From: Urechis unicinctus
Lineage: Eukaryota; Annelida; Polychaeta; Xenopneusta; Urechidae
Length of the DNA stretch: 64,000 nucleotides
Assembly: GCA_034190875.2 (NCBI GenBank)
Contig: CM067355.1
Location: forward strand, 38,054,848-38,118,847
Reading direction: 5' to 3'
Positions 23,691 to 36,200 of the stretch are shown one piece after another. The position numbers and the translations under genes were made by a program. Under the pieces are notes generated by a model, which saw only the letters and a program-made list of their open reading frames with translations, was not told the DNA's origin and did not search any database. Numbering within the stretch: the stretch's first letter is position 1; the number at the start of each line of letters is the position of its first letter.

Positions 23691-24382
23691 AGCCACGGAA
23701 CCCTTTCCTGTTTCGACCAATGTCAAGACATTTGCTTACCTTGAAGTGGTTGTGTGTTCATTTATTGGTTTGATCGAGTCATGAGGAGATTTTGACTTCT
23801 CAGTTACCACACAGCTGGTTACATTCTACGCTATTGGAAAAGATATGATTGTAATTATTCAATATGTGTTGCTGATGTGTGTCATCTAGCTCCTTGTAAA
23901 ACACATCAAGGTGTGACTCTACAATGTTTGTAGCACCTGTCGTATTTCACTCACATTACCAAGCTGAACTCGGTAGTTGAGTGACAAAGATCGGACTATT
24001 CTGTATAAAATCCTCCCCCATGAAATGGACAGTGGTATATGCCGCTATTATAAGAAAATACGTAGTTACATAGCTGTTTAGATACATGTACAGCAAAAGG
24101 TTGCACTGTTTGGTTTGCGTAGGACCCTGCATGCAATGCAGGTGCATATTAGACATGCGCGGTAGACATACAGGTAGTAATACAGCTAGTAATATAAACC
24201 CTGTTGACTTACCATCCCAGCATCAAATGAATGCTTTTGGTAAGTCAAAAGTAACTACTCCCTGCCAACTTCGATTGGAATTTCTTTATCTGAACACATA
24301 ACTGCTGTTAACAACAATAACATTTGCATGAGAAGTCGCTGGATACTATCTGTAACATCTGTCGTTTTCCCACTGTTTGTAC

Positions 24383-24389
24383 TATAAAT
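24383..24389 (+). promoter_or_regulatory. TATA box of the protease copy at 24433
   Basis: TATAAAT lies 50 bases upstream of the ATG in sequence homologous to the 20402 promoter. Confidence 0.6.
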
Positions 24390-24432
24390 TGGGCTCAAAT
24401 ACACATTGTCATCGATCATTAGAAGCATGACC

Positions 24433-25924
24433 ATGAGGTTCATTGTCCTAGCAGCACTCTTCTGTCTGGGTGAGTCGTAGCATATATTTGGATTGTGACT
24501 TCTTCCTCTGGGGTTATTTGTCTGTGATAAGACACAATGGCGTGGATAATGGTCATGTTGATGTGTTTGTGTACAGCTCAGGCCACAGACATTGATAACT
24601 ACTTGCCAGTCGCCAGTTTTGGTACTGAGCCTTTCATCATCGGCGGTAGCAATGTTCAGATCACGAGCCATCCCCACCAGGTGTCACTCCAGTTCACCAG
24701 CGGTTCTCACACCTGTGGCGCTTCCATCATAGGTGTTAACAAGCTGGTCTGCGCTGCTCATTGCACACAGTAGGCCCTCTAGTAACTGATCGATATCAAA
24801 TCAACGCGTTTATATCTGATACTTTCTTACAATGGTTAAATATGTGATCTGATCTGACGAAATCACGGCGTTCACATAACAGGAGCAGTGCTGGTAGCTA
24901 TCAGATTCGCGCCGGATCCAACAGCCGCACATCAGGTGGTCAAGTACGCAGCATCAGCAGCATTACCAACGTAAGTCCAAATGTATCCTTGGACCAATCA
25001 ACATGAACAATCCCTTACTAAAATTGGGCTACCTTCGATCAGTGACGCTACAGATGGTCTGTCTCTTGTTGGTACAATATCTGGCTGTTTTGTGCTACTT
25101 CTTTAACGTAATGTGGTTGTGTTATTCATAGTACCTTTGATATCCTGATTCTTATCCTGCCCTTGTGTTGCCAGAACGGCAACTATTGTGGAAGTTGCTC
25201 TGGATTCCCCAATGATATCTCCACATTGAGAACCAGCACTAACCTCGTGTTTGGATCTGGTGTGGGAGCTATTAGTATAGGAAGTGGAACCATCGGCGGT
25301 GGTGTCAGCTGTATGATCACGGGATGGGGACGCACAGGTAGCATCACCATTACAAGGTTAACACAGTGCCTCCATCTTAACACCCAACATGAAGTAGCTG
25401 ATGAATATTGTATATGTCACAGGATCCAGTAACACGCTACCCGTCAACCTGGTTGGAGTTTAAATCCCCACCATCACTAACGCGGACTGTACCAGCCGTA
25501 TGTCCAATGTAGGCGGTGCTGCTATCCTAGGCGGTCACCTGTGTGTCTACAGTGGAAGTACTGGCTCTTGCAACGTAAATGTTTTTGCCTTAACTTGTTT
25601 TATTCACGCAAGGTATTGACCTAGTTGTCAATGTACAGAATTACGGTTGTTGCCTTCGTGAATCTGAAGAAATTGTGTCCCTTTTTTTGGCTTAGTTGAA
25701 GCATGGCTCTAGTTATTCAGGTATCGAGCAGTTCATGTGTCTTATTGTGTTTGACTGTCGTACTCCCCTGCATCCAGGGTGATTCCGGCGGACCTATGGT
25801 ATGTAACGGTGCCCTCCACGGTGCTACCTCATGGGGTGTGTCCTCTGGAGGCAACTGCCTCACTTCCTACCCATCCGTCTACACCCGTGTTGCCAACTTC
25901 AGCAACTGGATCAACAACAACTAA
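24433..25924 (+). pseudogene. Serine protease copy with one nonsense codon
   Basis: Exons 24433-24469, 24577-24769, 24883-24970, 25175-25337, 25423-25574 and about 25778-25924 match the intact 20402 gene in length and in every splice site, and the sequence is nearly identical. In exon 5 the codon aligned to Gln (CAA) is TAA at 25461-25463, so translation stops before the conserved ADC cysteine and the GDSGGP block. The rest of exons 5 and 6 remains open and conserved, so the lesion looks recent or allelic. An alternative upstream ATG at 24427 would add two residues. Promoter, signal peptide and poly(A) signal are all preserved. A base-call error cannot be excluded. Confidence 0.8.
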
Positions 25925-26039
25925 CGGATGTCTTGGCTGAATTGTTATGATTCAGATGATACCATTATGATTCGATACCTCAACGATGTGTGCCTCATAC
26001 ACACCAGCGATTATATCAATTTACGATTAAATCACTCAC

Positions 26040-26045
26040 AATAAA
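26040..26045 (+). promoter_or_regulatory. Poly(A) signal of the protease copy at 24433
   Basis: AATAAA lies 116 bases past the stop, in the same place as in the intact duplicate. Confidence 0.55.
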
Positions 26046-26319
26046 ATCAGGAGTTACTTTATTTTCTATAGCACATCATTGCGTCCCTAATTTCACAACG
26101 ATTGGGGAATCAAAGACATGTTGCTTATGCATCCTGCATAATGCAGAACTGCGTATTATTCCGCACCACCCAACAGAGGATGCAATTGTGTTTTCTTAAT
26201 CAACAGCTTTGGCTGCATCTGTCAGTCTATAGCCTTAAGCATTTATATATGCCGCACAGTAAAAAGGAACTTGATTTATCTAAATATTTGGCGTATTGGC
26301 AAGGTGGTGCTAAGCAGCT

Positions 26320-26490
26320 AGTTATAACACTTTTATTACGATCCGCACGTCATTAATGGCGTCATAACAACTTTTATTACGATCCACACGTCATTAATGA
26401 CGTCATAAAACCTTTTATTATGATCCACACGTCATTAATGACGTCATAACACCTTTCATTACGATCCATCCGTCATTACTGACGTCATAA
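26320..26490. repeat. 41-bp tandem repeat carrying TGACGTCA sites
   Basis: About four units of ttttattacgatccacacgt followed by cattaatgacgtcataac. Perfect TGACGTCA palindromes lie at 26398, 26439 and 26480, exactly 41 bases apart; a fourth copy near 26357 has one change. TGACGTCA is the consensus CREB/ATF site. The array lies between the 3' ends of the protease copy and the minus-strand membrane protein gene. Confidence 0.85.
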
Positions 26491-26744
26491 TTGTTCTGTA
26501 ATTGCAGTATCACTTGCGTAATGAAATCTACAACAGAGACACACATGGAATAATTTTCAAAACGCCACTCGCATTGCCATCAGCAAGGTAACGCTACATA
26601 TTATGTTCCTTTCTTCAGAAATAAACATTAACCGGGGTATATAAATAGCAATAAAATGTTAAACACTAAGTTATCATGGTGTAATCGATACAGCAAGTAT
26701 CTCACATAAACGCTGACAATTGATTAATTCTGTCCCATTGGCAG

Positions 26745-28542
26745 TCAGTAGTGGTGTGGTCGCAAACGGGTCAGAATAGTACATGACACGCAGGCGCAGA
26801 TGACACGCAGCGTTGATGATGTTGCTATAGAGACACTCTTTGATGGTAATGGCGCCACCGTGACCAAAGAATAACTGGTTGTAAGAGTGTCACAATATGG
26901 AAGCGTCGTTCCGATTGTCGTGGTCGTTGTCGGGGTTGTGGTTGATGTTGTTGTAGGTTCAGTAGTTGTAGTTACAGGTACGGTTGTCACAGGTTCAGTC
27001 GTAGTCCACACGCAGACAATGGTCGTCTCCGGCACTGTGCTGGTCGTTTCTGTGGTTGTTGTTGTTTCTTGGTTGGGAACCGTGATATAGAGACATTGTA
27101 GGAGTCCATGTTGTTGTTGTTCGTCGCCGGTGGAAGCTACTTCTGTCCTAAGTACGTCTGTCGTAAGTCGGCCGTTGCCGTGTCGGGCGTAACACCATCG
27201 GCAGCGGTTGTTGCTGTGTCTGCAGTAATGCGATACGCTTTCATAACTTCTACTACAATTATCATGAATACCTATGACATTTAATAGCCGGACAATTATG
27301 AAACATGACATACCTGATGGCATGGTTTCAATAAATTATCCAGCGTACCTAGTTTGAGAGATTTTTTACCCATCTTCTCTAACTTACCTGGTGTTGTGAT
27401 TGTTGTGACTTCCGGTGGTGTAGTTGTCGTTTCCGGTTCGGTGGTTATTTCAAAACAGACGGTGGTTGTTGGTTCTTGTGTGGTTGGCGCTGTGGTTGTG
27501 GTTGTCGTCTAGACACAAGTTTAAGTAGATTGCAGATAATTGTTGGCCCTATCCACCTGATCATTATGACGTCTTTGTCAATTAATGAGAAGTAAATGGT
27601 GCAAAAAAACAATTTGAAAAATACTGAAACAGTCCACAATACCTTACTCGACCATAAGTTACGCCAACGATTGTAACAATGTCAAATAGAATCAGAAAAC
27701 ATGCGCACAACCTGATGCGCACCCAGGTACCTGCGTCGTCGTAGTAGGCGTGGTGGTGGTGGGTGTGGTCGTAGGCGTGGTCGTGGCGTAGCGGTCTATA
27801 CACGGCTGGTACACGCCATTGAGTTGGTAGTAACGGATCTGACCGTATGGGTCTACAACAGGGGCTGGTTCATTGGCGGCTTTGACACATAGCAAAGGGT
27901 GTCACATATAGCAACGACTGTCACACGTAACAACTTACATGACATATAGCAACGGCTGTCACACATAGCAACTAATATTACAAACTAACATAGCATAATA
28001 CACATATAGCAACGACTGTCACAAATAGCAACTAATATCACATATAGCAACGACTGTAACGCAAAGCAACTGTCACATATAGCATAGCACACTAGCAACT
28101 ATATCACATATAGCAAAGACTGTCACACATAGCAACTAATATCACATATAGCAAACTGTCACACATAGCAACTAATATCACATATAGCAACGACTGTCAC
28201 ACATAGCAACTAATATCACATATAGCAACGACTGTCACACATAGCAACTAATATCACATATAGCAACGACTGTTTACACTTAGCACACATATTACAACTA
28301 ATGTCATCAAGCATATCACATATAGCAACGACTGTCACACATAGCAACTAATATCACATATAGCAACGACTGTCTCATACAACGCAACTGCCACTTATAT
28401 CACAATTAGCAACGGGCTGTCAAGTATAACAGGAGATGTCACATATATGCAATATAGCAACGTCACATAACTACTGTCACATATATAGCAACGGCTGTCA
28501 CTTATATATATCGGATGTCAAGTATGATAGCAAATGTCGGAT

Positions 28543-28605
<63 letters not shown>

Positions 28606-29932
28606 CAGCAAATGTCATGTATATCAGCGGATGTCATATATATCAGCAGATGTCATATATATCAGCGAATGCCATGTATATCAGCGGAGTTGTGTATCAG
28701 CGGATGTCATATATATCACCATGTCATGCATATAAGCAGATGTCATGTATATCAGTGGTTGTCATTTATATAGGCGGATGTCATGTTTATCAGCGTATAT
28801 CATGTATATCAGCGGATTTCATATGTATCAGCGGATGTCATGTATATCAGCGGATCCATGCAGTTGTATATAACCATATTTCACTTATCATCACTTGTCG
28901 TAACATATTTATTGTGCGTTATCACTAAGTCAGAGAACGACCATGAATTTGGCGATATAAGAGGCATCTCACCTTTGACGCCGAGCACTATACCAGCGAT
29001 GGCTCCCGCTAGCGCTGCTACCACCAGCAGCCCAAGCAGCAGCGCCCACAGTGGCCGCATGTGCGCGGCACAGCATCCCGCACCTCGGGTGTACTGGAAA
29101 GGCTGAAGGAAATGAAAATAGTAATAACTTATTATTTTTAATAGGACACAGCTGAAAAGCATTCATATCTATTAGATATAACCAATCTTGAAAAGGAAAA
29201 TTCGAAGCGGTCTTTCAAGATTTGTTTGGATGCGTCAGTTTGGGTGAAGGCTCTACTCAATATGTGAGCTTAGCAAAACAAAACACCCACATTCATCGAC
29301 TTAAGGCAGTATACTGGTTATATCAATAACCTTCAATTTTGATATATGTATGTATTCTAGAATATATATTTAGTGTTGCATGCTAACAAACCGCTCGTCC
29401 ATACGGTACGTGAGTCTGGAACCCTTTAGGTCCGTACGGAGGGCCGTGTCCGTTCCAACCCCGGTGAATACGTGTACTAGCCGTACGGTCATTCGGGCGG
29501 ATACCCGTATTTATTATGCCCCATATCAGTGCGGTAACGCGGCTTGTAATCTTTGCCGGCTCCGAGGCGATGGTGCCCTGGGGTGCCATAATGGCGGGAC
29601 GCGTTGAAGCAACCCGGCGTCGGAGACGGCGGTGATGGCGGTCGGCCTTCCATACGATGACTCTCATCGTCTGCTTTTCTGGAGTCGTGTTTTTGGTTTT
29701 TCGGTTTCTTGTGGGTTTCTGGTGGTTGTGAACCCTCATTGGCGGTGTCGGAGCCCGGTGGAGGTCTTTTTAATTTATTCGGCGGCACAAAGTTGGGTGT
29801 GTAAGATTGGATATACACCGGGGCTGAGCTCGTAGGTTTGCTCGGTGGGGATCCAACTTGATTATCATTGGCTTCGCTATTCTGATTCACGAATTGTTTG
29901 GGCCAGTTTCCGAAACCACTTGCCCCCGGCAT
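26745..29932 (-). CDS. Thr-rich single-pass membrane protein (family not recognised)
   Basis: Proposed minus-strand exons are 29932 to about 29395, 29102-28973, 27879-27731, 27508-27388 and 27142-26745, with compatible phases from exon 2 on. Exon 1 starts at an ATG and is Pro/Lys/Gly-rich, like a disordered cytoplasmic tail. Its frame ends at a stop near 29490 while a neighbouring frame with a GPPYGPKG run continues, so it has either a one-base shift or an unseen small intron. Exon 2 carries GAGCCAAHMR and then about 25 hydrophobic residues ending LGVKG. Exons 3-5 encode an ectodomain with YYQLNGVYQPC, long Thr/Pro runs that would carry O-glycans, repeated Cys modules (TVCFEITTEPE, LQCLYITV, IVCVWTTTEP) and a final PYCDTLTT before a hydrophobic tail. 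It resembles the plus-strand genes at 33208 and 40333. The exon 5 acceptor is less certain than the others. Confidence 0.6.
27890..28430. repeat. 38-bp minisatellite (intron of the minus-strand membrane protein gene)
   Basis: Units of cacatatagcaacgactgtc followed by acacatagcaactaatat repeat with frequent partial copies. Confidence 0.85.
28543..28600. repeat. (TA)n microsatellite
   Basis: An uninterrupted run of about 29 TA dinucleotides. Confidence 0.95.
28601..28860. repeat. 19-bp minisatellite
   Basis: About 13 copies of atgtcatgtatatcagcgg with substitutions directly follow the TA run. The open Tyr-Ile-Ser frames across it are repeat artefacts. Confidence 0.85.
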
Positions 29933-29939
29933 CTTGCTA

Positions 29940-31690
29940 CTAGCACCAGATCACTGCTGCGTCAAATACAAATTGTGTAATCGTTTTCCGTCTTATATTT
30001 GAGACAACCATAACACATTGTATTCGTGGTTATAGTTAATGAAGTGTACCTACTTCTATATAGTACTTCGTTTCATAACTTCATTCGTTTCTTGGGTGGT
30101 CAGTTGTCACCATTGCACTACTTTCTGTTGTGTATGAATTCGATGCCTGGTTTATGTTCAATAGGAAAAAAGCAGACGACGTTAGTGACGTATTCGGCGG
30201 GCTGAATTCATCAGACCCCCAAGCGGACGACAGATCAATCAAGTGTCTAATGGCGCTCAGCCAGATGAGAGAAAACGCTATACTGCACAACAGAAGACGT
30301 TTTGATGTCCAAATATTTGCAACCGATCATTCATATAGTGAACCGTTTACAATCAGGAGATTAAAAAGAGTCAATAGGCAATGATTCAAAAGGTGTTTAT
30401 TAGTTTAAACTCGGTTAAACTGGTAAATGCTTCATGGATAAAGAGCAGCTTAGTTTACGTGGTGGGGTATCTGTAAATATTGCCCCATCGTGAGTGTCTC
30501 CGGCGCTTGACGTAAACCGAGATGAAGCACACATCATGTATAGTCGTAAGAAAGTTAATGTAAACATTTCTGCGTGCACGGGAATGAGATCACGGAGTAA
30601 ACATTTCACCGTGAATTTGGAACAAATATACATACCATATACCGTCATAACTTCCCAAATACAAATACCCGGTTATAAACATCGTTATTAATGTTTGATA
30701 TTTCACTGGTATTTATCGTCGCGAGGAAAGAGCTTTGTGTTACAATAAAGATTCTAGCATCATCTTCCGTTTTAATATATTCTGTATGAAGATCCAGAAT
30801 GCAGTGATTTGATGGTTTCCACTAACTTTACAAATTAATGTATTACATTCTTCGTCACGAAACACATGTACATTTGAATTGAAAAAATAGCGTTTTTTTA
30901 ATGACACATTCTTATTCTTACTTACTTATGTGATATTGTACATGTGCGTTAACAGTGCGTTAACCTTTTTATCATCTGCTCAATGTGTTGTTGGAATGCG
31001 TGCTGAATTTTAACAAGGGTGTTGTCTTCGGCAAAATGTGACGTATTTACATTCTTTCCAATCTATATAGAAAATTAATATCGGGTGAAATTAAATCCTT
31101 CGCCATGCAATTGGCCCGAAGGTATTATCTAAGCAAATATCGCCTCATTATTAAATCTATTTCTCAAACATAAACCAATCGATAAATCATCGATCGAGTT
31201 GACTTGTGAGTCTTCAAGTGGCAATGAGTTCGTTGCAGGTCTTCCATAACACAACGATCGTCTGCTGAGAAAGAGGCGAGAGTTGTCGTGACGTCAGGCA
31301 GATCTAGGCAGGATTTAGTCCATTTTATTCCACTGCCCAAGAAACTTGAGAGAACATATCGAAAAGACAAAACAACACGATTTCCCCGCTTGGTTTAAGT
31401 CACAGACGAATTTAACGAGGTGAGTTTCTTTAATCACTCAGCAAACTCTCTGATAAGTTACTCTGAAAGTCGTATGAATGTTGCTTTGAAATTTCATTCG
31501 TTGACGTACGCTTTCGTAGAAACATATGTTGGCATGGAATCGCGTTCAAACAACCTAAACAACGACTACTCCCATTATCACATTCATCTCATATGAGGAA
31601 AGTGTTCATGGATTCATTATTCTTCAATCTTTTAAAACAACATGAGCAAAAGGTCACATAAGCTATCACTGTTCTCTTGGATTTACTTCC
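29940..31690. other. Spacer between divergent membrane protein genes
   Basis: This is the shared 5' region between the minus-strand gene starting at 29932 and the plus-strand gene starting at 33208. Short frames at 30130-30384 and 30415-30691 have no recognisable motif and no proper start. I found no convincing TATA box. Confidence 0.45.
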
Positions 31691-31699
31691 TTGTCATAT

Positions 31700-33080
31700 C
31701 ATCTCATAACAGCGTTTTCATCCCGTATCTGATAACAGCGTTCTCATCCCGTATCTAATAACAGCGTTCTCATCCCGCATCTGATAACAGCGTTCTCGTC
31801 CCCTATCTGATAACAGCGTTTTCATCCCGTATCTAATAACAGCGTTCTTATCCCGTATCTAATAACAGCGTTTTCATCCCGTATCTGATAACAGCGTTCT
31901 AATCCCGTATCTGATAACAGCGTTCTCGTCCCCTATCTGATAACAGCGTTTTCATCCCGTATCTAATAACAGCGTTCTTATCCCGTATCTGATAACAGCG
32001 TTTTCATCCCGTATCTGATAACAGCGTTCTCGTCCCCTATCCGATGACAGCGTTCTAATCCCGTATCTAATAACAGCGTTCTAATCCCGTATCTGATAAG
32101 AGCGTTTTCATCCCGTACCTGATAACAGCGTTTTCATCACGTCGACTTATAACAGCGTTTTCGTCACAGCGTCTAATAACAGCGTTCTCATCCCGTATCT
32201 AATAACAACGTTCCATAACAGCGTTCCATCACATCATCTGATAACAGCGCCCCATCACATCATCTCATAGCAGCGCCCCATCACATCATCTGATAACAGC
32301 GCCCCATCACATCATCTGATAACAGCGCCCCATCACATCATCTCATAGCAGCGCCCCATCACACCATCTGATAACAGCGCCCCATCATATCATCTGATAG
32401 CAGCGCCCCATCACATCATCTCATAACAGCGTCCCATCACATCATCTCATAACAGCGTCCCATCACATCATCTCATAACAGCGCCCCATCACATCATCTC
32501 ATAACAGCGTCCCATCACATCATCTCATAACAGCGTCCCATCACATCATCTCATAACAGCGTTCCATCACATCATCTGATAACAGCGTCCCATCACATCA
32601 TCTCATAACAGCGCCCCATCACACCATCTGATAACAGCGCCCCATCATATCATCTGATAACAGCGCCCCATCACATCATCTCATAACAGCAAGCGCCCCA
32701 TCACATCATCTCATAGCAGCGCCCCATCACATCATCTGATAACAGCGCCCCATCACATCATCTCATAACAGCAAGCGCCCCATCACATCATCTCATAACA
32801 GTGTTTCATCACATCATCTCATAACAGCGTCCCATCACATCATCTCATAACAGCGTCCCATCACATCATCTCATAACAGCGCCCCATCACATCATCTCAT
32901 AACAGCGCCCCATCACATCATCTCATAACAGCGTCCCATCGCATCATCTCATAACAGCGTCCCATCACATCATCTCATAACAGCGTCCCATCACATCATC
33001 TGATAACAGCGTCCCATCACATCATCTCATAACAGCGCCCCATCACATCATCTGATAACAGCCTCCCATCACATCATCTG
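31700..33080. repeat. 26-bp minisatellite with two sub-families, about 50 copies
   Basis: The first half uses units like ataacagcgttctcatcccg plus tatctg. From about 32215 the unit becomes ataacagcgccccatcacat plus catctc. Both are 26 bases and share ataacagcg, so one array diverged in its two halves. It ends about 130 bases before the ATG at 33208. Confidence 0.95.
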
Positions 33081-33207
33081 AGTTTTTAGTGGCATAGAAA
33101 TGGGCATATTCGGACCATTCTCTCTTGTGCGTCATCTTTCTTGCGTTTGTTGGAATTACATAGGCTGTTTGTGTTTGCGTTCATAAGGCTGGTACCCGCC
33201 AGGCACC

Positions 33208-36200
33208 ATGCGTCACATCCGGGACCCAGTAACCGGACGATGCGTCGTCTGTGACAAGCAACATAACTGGAACCCGACGACCTCTGACAAACCCAACGAC
33301 CCAAACTCCAAAGCCACTTGGGACAATGTTCGCAAGAAGATGATCTACGTCAACGCCTTCAGTCGCCCTGCTACCGCTAAACGGCCGGGTAACGGGGTGT
33401 ACCTCCACAATACGTCGCCCCCGCCCGGAAGCCCTACCCCCTCCCGCCGTGACCCCGATTCGGACTCGGGGGTACACGCGGGAAGCGTGGTATCAACGTC
33501 AAACGTGCGCGTCAGCCCGAGTCCGCGTCCCACAGTGATCCGCGAGCATTATTACCAGGACGGTCCTAACGGTAAAGGACCAGGCAGTCCCCCGCCGTCT
33601 TCTGCTTCCCCGCCCCCGGGCACCAAGGAATTCCACCACTGGCGAAATAGTTCCCGCGGTTCCCCGCCTCGCTCAACCCGCGTGGTACATCATGGAGCCC
33701 CCGCCAGAGGGCGTGATACCGAGCGTCATATGTACTACGGGGGCGGGGGGCCACAGGGCGGAATGTACCGGGATGATAGTCCGGAGGGGCGAGGGGGGTG
33801 CTGCGGAGGTGGGAATCGGGGGCGCGATTCCTTCGGACACAATTCACACATGAGCAACGGAAAAGTCGCCAATGTAAGCTTAAGTCGTTTTCATTTTGAT
33901 CTGTATACAATCCTAGCGGTTATTTTGACAATCAATCTCTGATCGCCTTTGTTGAGCCGGAAAGAAGTTTCCGTTATCAGGAGGTGTATCCGTAAACAAC
34001 AGTGATTCTTTCCAACGATGACTTAATCATTCTCAGCGATTCCTACCAATCATTCTGCTTCTTTGTTAAGATATTCCTTATAACCATCAACATCATTTGC
34101 CATTTATGTGATCGCTTCTGCAGCAGGACCCGTACGTCAGTAACTACAGGGGCAGCAATTACCGCGGTGCCTCCACAGGGGGTGGCATTGGGAAGCGCCG
34201 CTGTTGCACCGCGCTGATGGCCATTGATGTGATCGCTTCTGCAGCCGGTCCCGTAGCTGGTCTTTATTTTGGCATTAAAGGTAAGCTCTTTGTGAGGGAA
34301 GACCCACAAAACTGTACAATTGTACCAGTTTGTACAGGCCTAATCACTTGTAGAGCTTTGGCTTTCAGTCTTCAATATACACCGTATACAAATACTGTAC
34401 ACCAATAGGGTAATCGCTGAATAAGTGCTACAAATACTGTACACCAATACGGTAATCCCTGAATAAGTGTTACAAATACTGTACACCAATACGGTAATCC
34501 CTGAATAAGTGCTACAAATACTGTACACCAATACGGTAATCCCTGAATAAGTGTTACAAATACTGTACACCAATACGGTAATCCCTGAATAAGTGTTACA
34601 AATACTGTGCACCAATACGGTAATCCCTGAATAAGTGTTACAAATACTGTGCACCAATACGATAATCCCTGAATAAGTGTTACAAATACTGTGCACCAAT
34701 ACGGTAATCCCCTGAATAAGTGTTACAAATACTGTGCACCAATACGGTAATCCCTGAATAAGTGTTACAAATACTGTGCACCAATACGGTAATCCCTGAA
34801 TAAGTGTTACAAATACTGTGCACCAATACGGTAATCCCTGAATAAGTGTTACAAATACTGTGCACCAATACGGTAATCCCTGAATAAGTGTTACAAATAC
34901 TGTGCACCAATACGGTAATCCCTGAATAAGTGTTACAAATACTGTACACCAATACGGTAATCCCTGAATAAGTGTTACAAATACTGTGCACCAATACGGT
35001 AATCCCTGAATAAGTGTTACAAATAATGTACACCAATACGGTAATCCCTGAATAAGTGCTACAAATACTGTGCACCAATACGGTTATCCCTGAATAAGTG
35101 CTACAAATACTGTACACCAATACGGTAATCCCTGAATAAGTGCTACAAATTCGGTCAACAATATGATGCACTTAGGTTGGAAAACACAAGTATTAATCTT
35201 AGGATTACGGAAATTCTGTAAACATTCATCATCATCATCGTCATCATCAACAACGTCATCAACGTCATCTGTATCTGCATCATTATCAGCAGCAGCAGCA
35301 ACATGATCATCATCAACATCATCATAATCTAAATCATCATCAACATCATCATAACCTACAGCATTATCAACATCATCATAACCTACAGCATTATGGATAT
35401 CAGCATTTTCTACGCCACGATTAGCATCATTATCATCATCAACATCATCCTTATCATCATCATCAACATCATCCTTATCATCATCATCAACATCATCATT
35501 ACCGTCATCATTATCATCATCATTATCATCATCAACATCATCCTTATCACTTTCAACATCATTACCAAAAATATCATCAACAACAACAACATCATCATCT
35601 ACAATATCATCTTTGTCGTTGCATGAATACATATTCGCTTGATAGAAAGCACGAAATATAAAAACGGGGCAAGTGACCAGAATGAGGGAGAATGTTGACG
35701 ATCGATAAAAAAGGAAAGTGTCTGTTAGAGATGGCCAGGTTTCCCTGAATAGGAAAGGCCAAACGTGTATGCTGGAAAATGTGTCACATGAAAGTGGAGA
35801 CCTTTAAAACCATAACGTGTGTTTGGAGAGGTCAGTAGGCATCTGTTGAGGGTGTTAATACAGGTGGAGGGGGGAGGGTGGAGGGTGGTGGGGTGGAGGG
35901 GGGCGACGGTTGGCATTCAAAGATAAGGCCGGATGACGGTTGCGGTGAGGGGTTTCATTCACCAAACTTATTGACAATGTTTGTGTGGGTTCATTTCACC
36001 AAACAAGCTTACAGGGAAGGGTGGTTTTCATTCAAAGATAAGATGCCGGATGACGGTTATAGCGGTGAGGGGTTTCATTCACCAAACCAAACTATTGACA
36101 ATGTGACAGTTGTGTGATGTTCATTTCACCAAACAAGCTTACAGGGAAGGCGTCAGGTTTTATTCACCAAACCAGCTGACAGTATAGATGTCAGGTTTCA

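Noticed and set aside
28436..28928. Tyr-Ile and Ile-Ser-rich plus-strand frames
   Set aside because: They arise from the TA run and the 19-bp minisatellite.
30130..30384. 84-codon plus-strand frame between the divergent membrane protein genes
   Set aside because: There is no ATG at the start of the frame, no family resemblance and no splice context.
31700..33080. Possible CRISPR-like array of 26-bp units
   Set aside because: There are no unique spacers; copies are directly adjacent, and the genome is animal.
34340..35171. Long minus-strand frames of repeated VYSICNTYSGIT
   Set aside because: The 42-bp repeat unit is a multiple of three, so frames stay open without selection. They lie in an intron.
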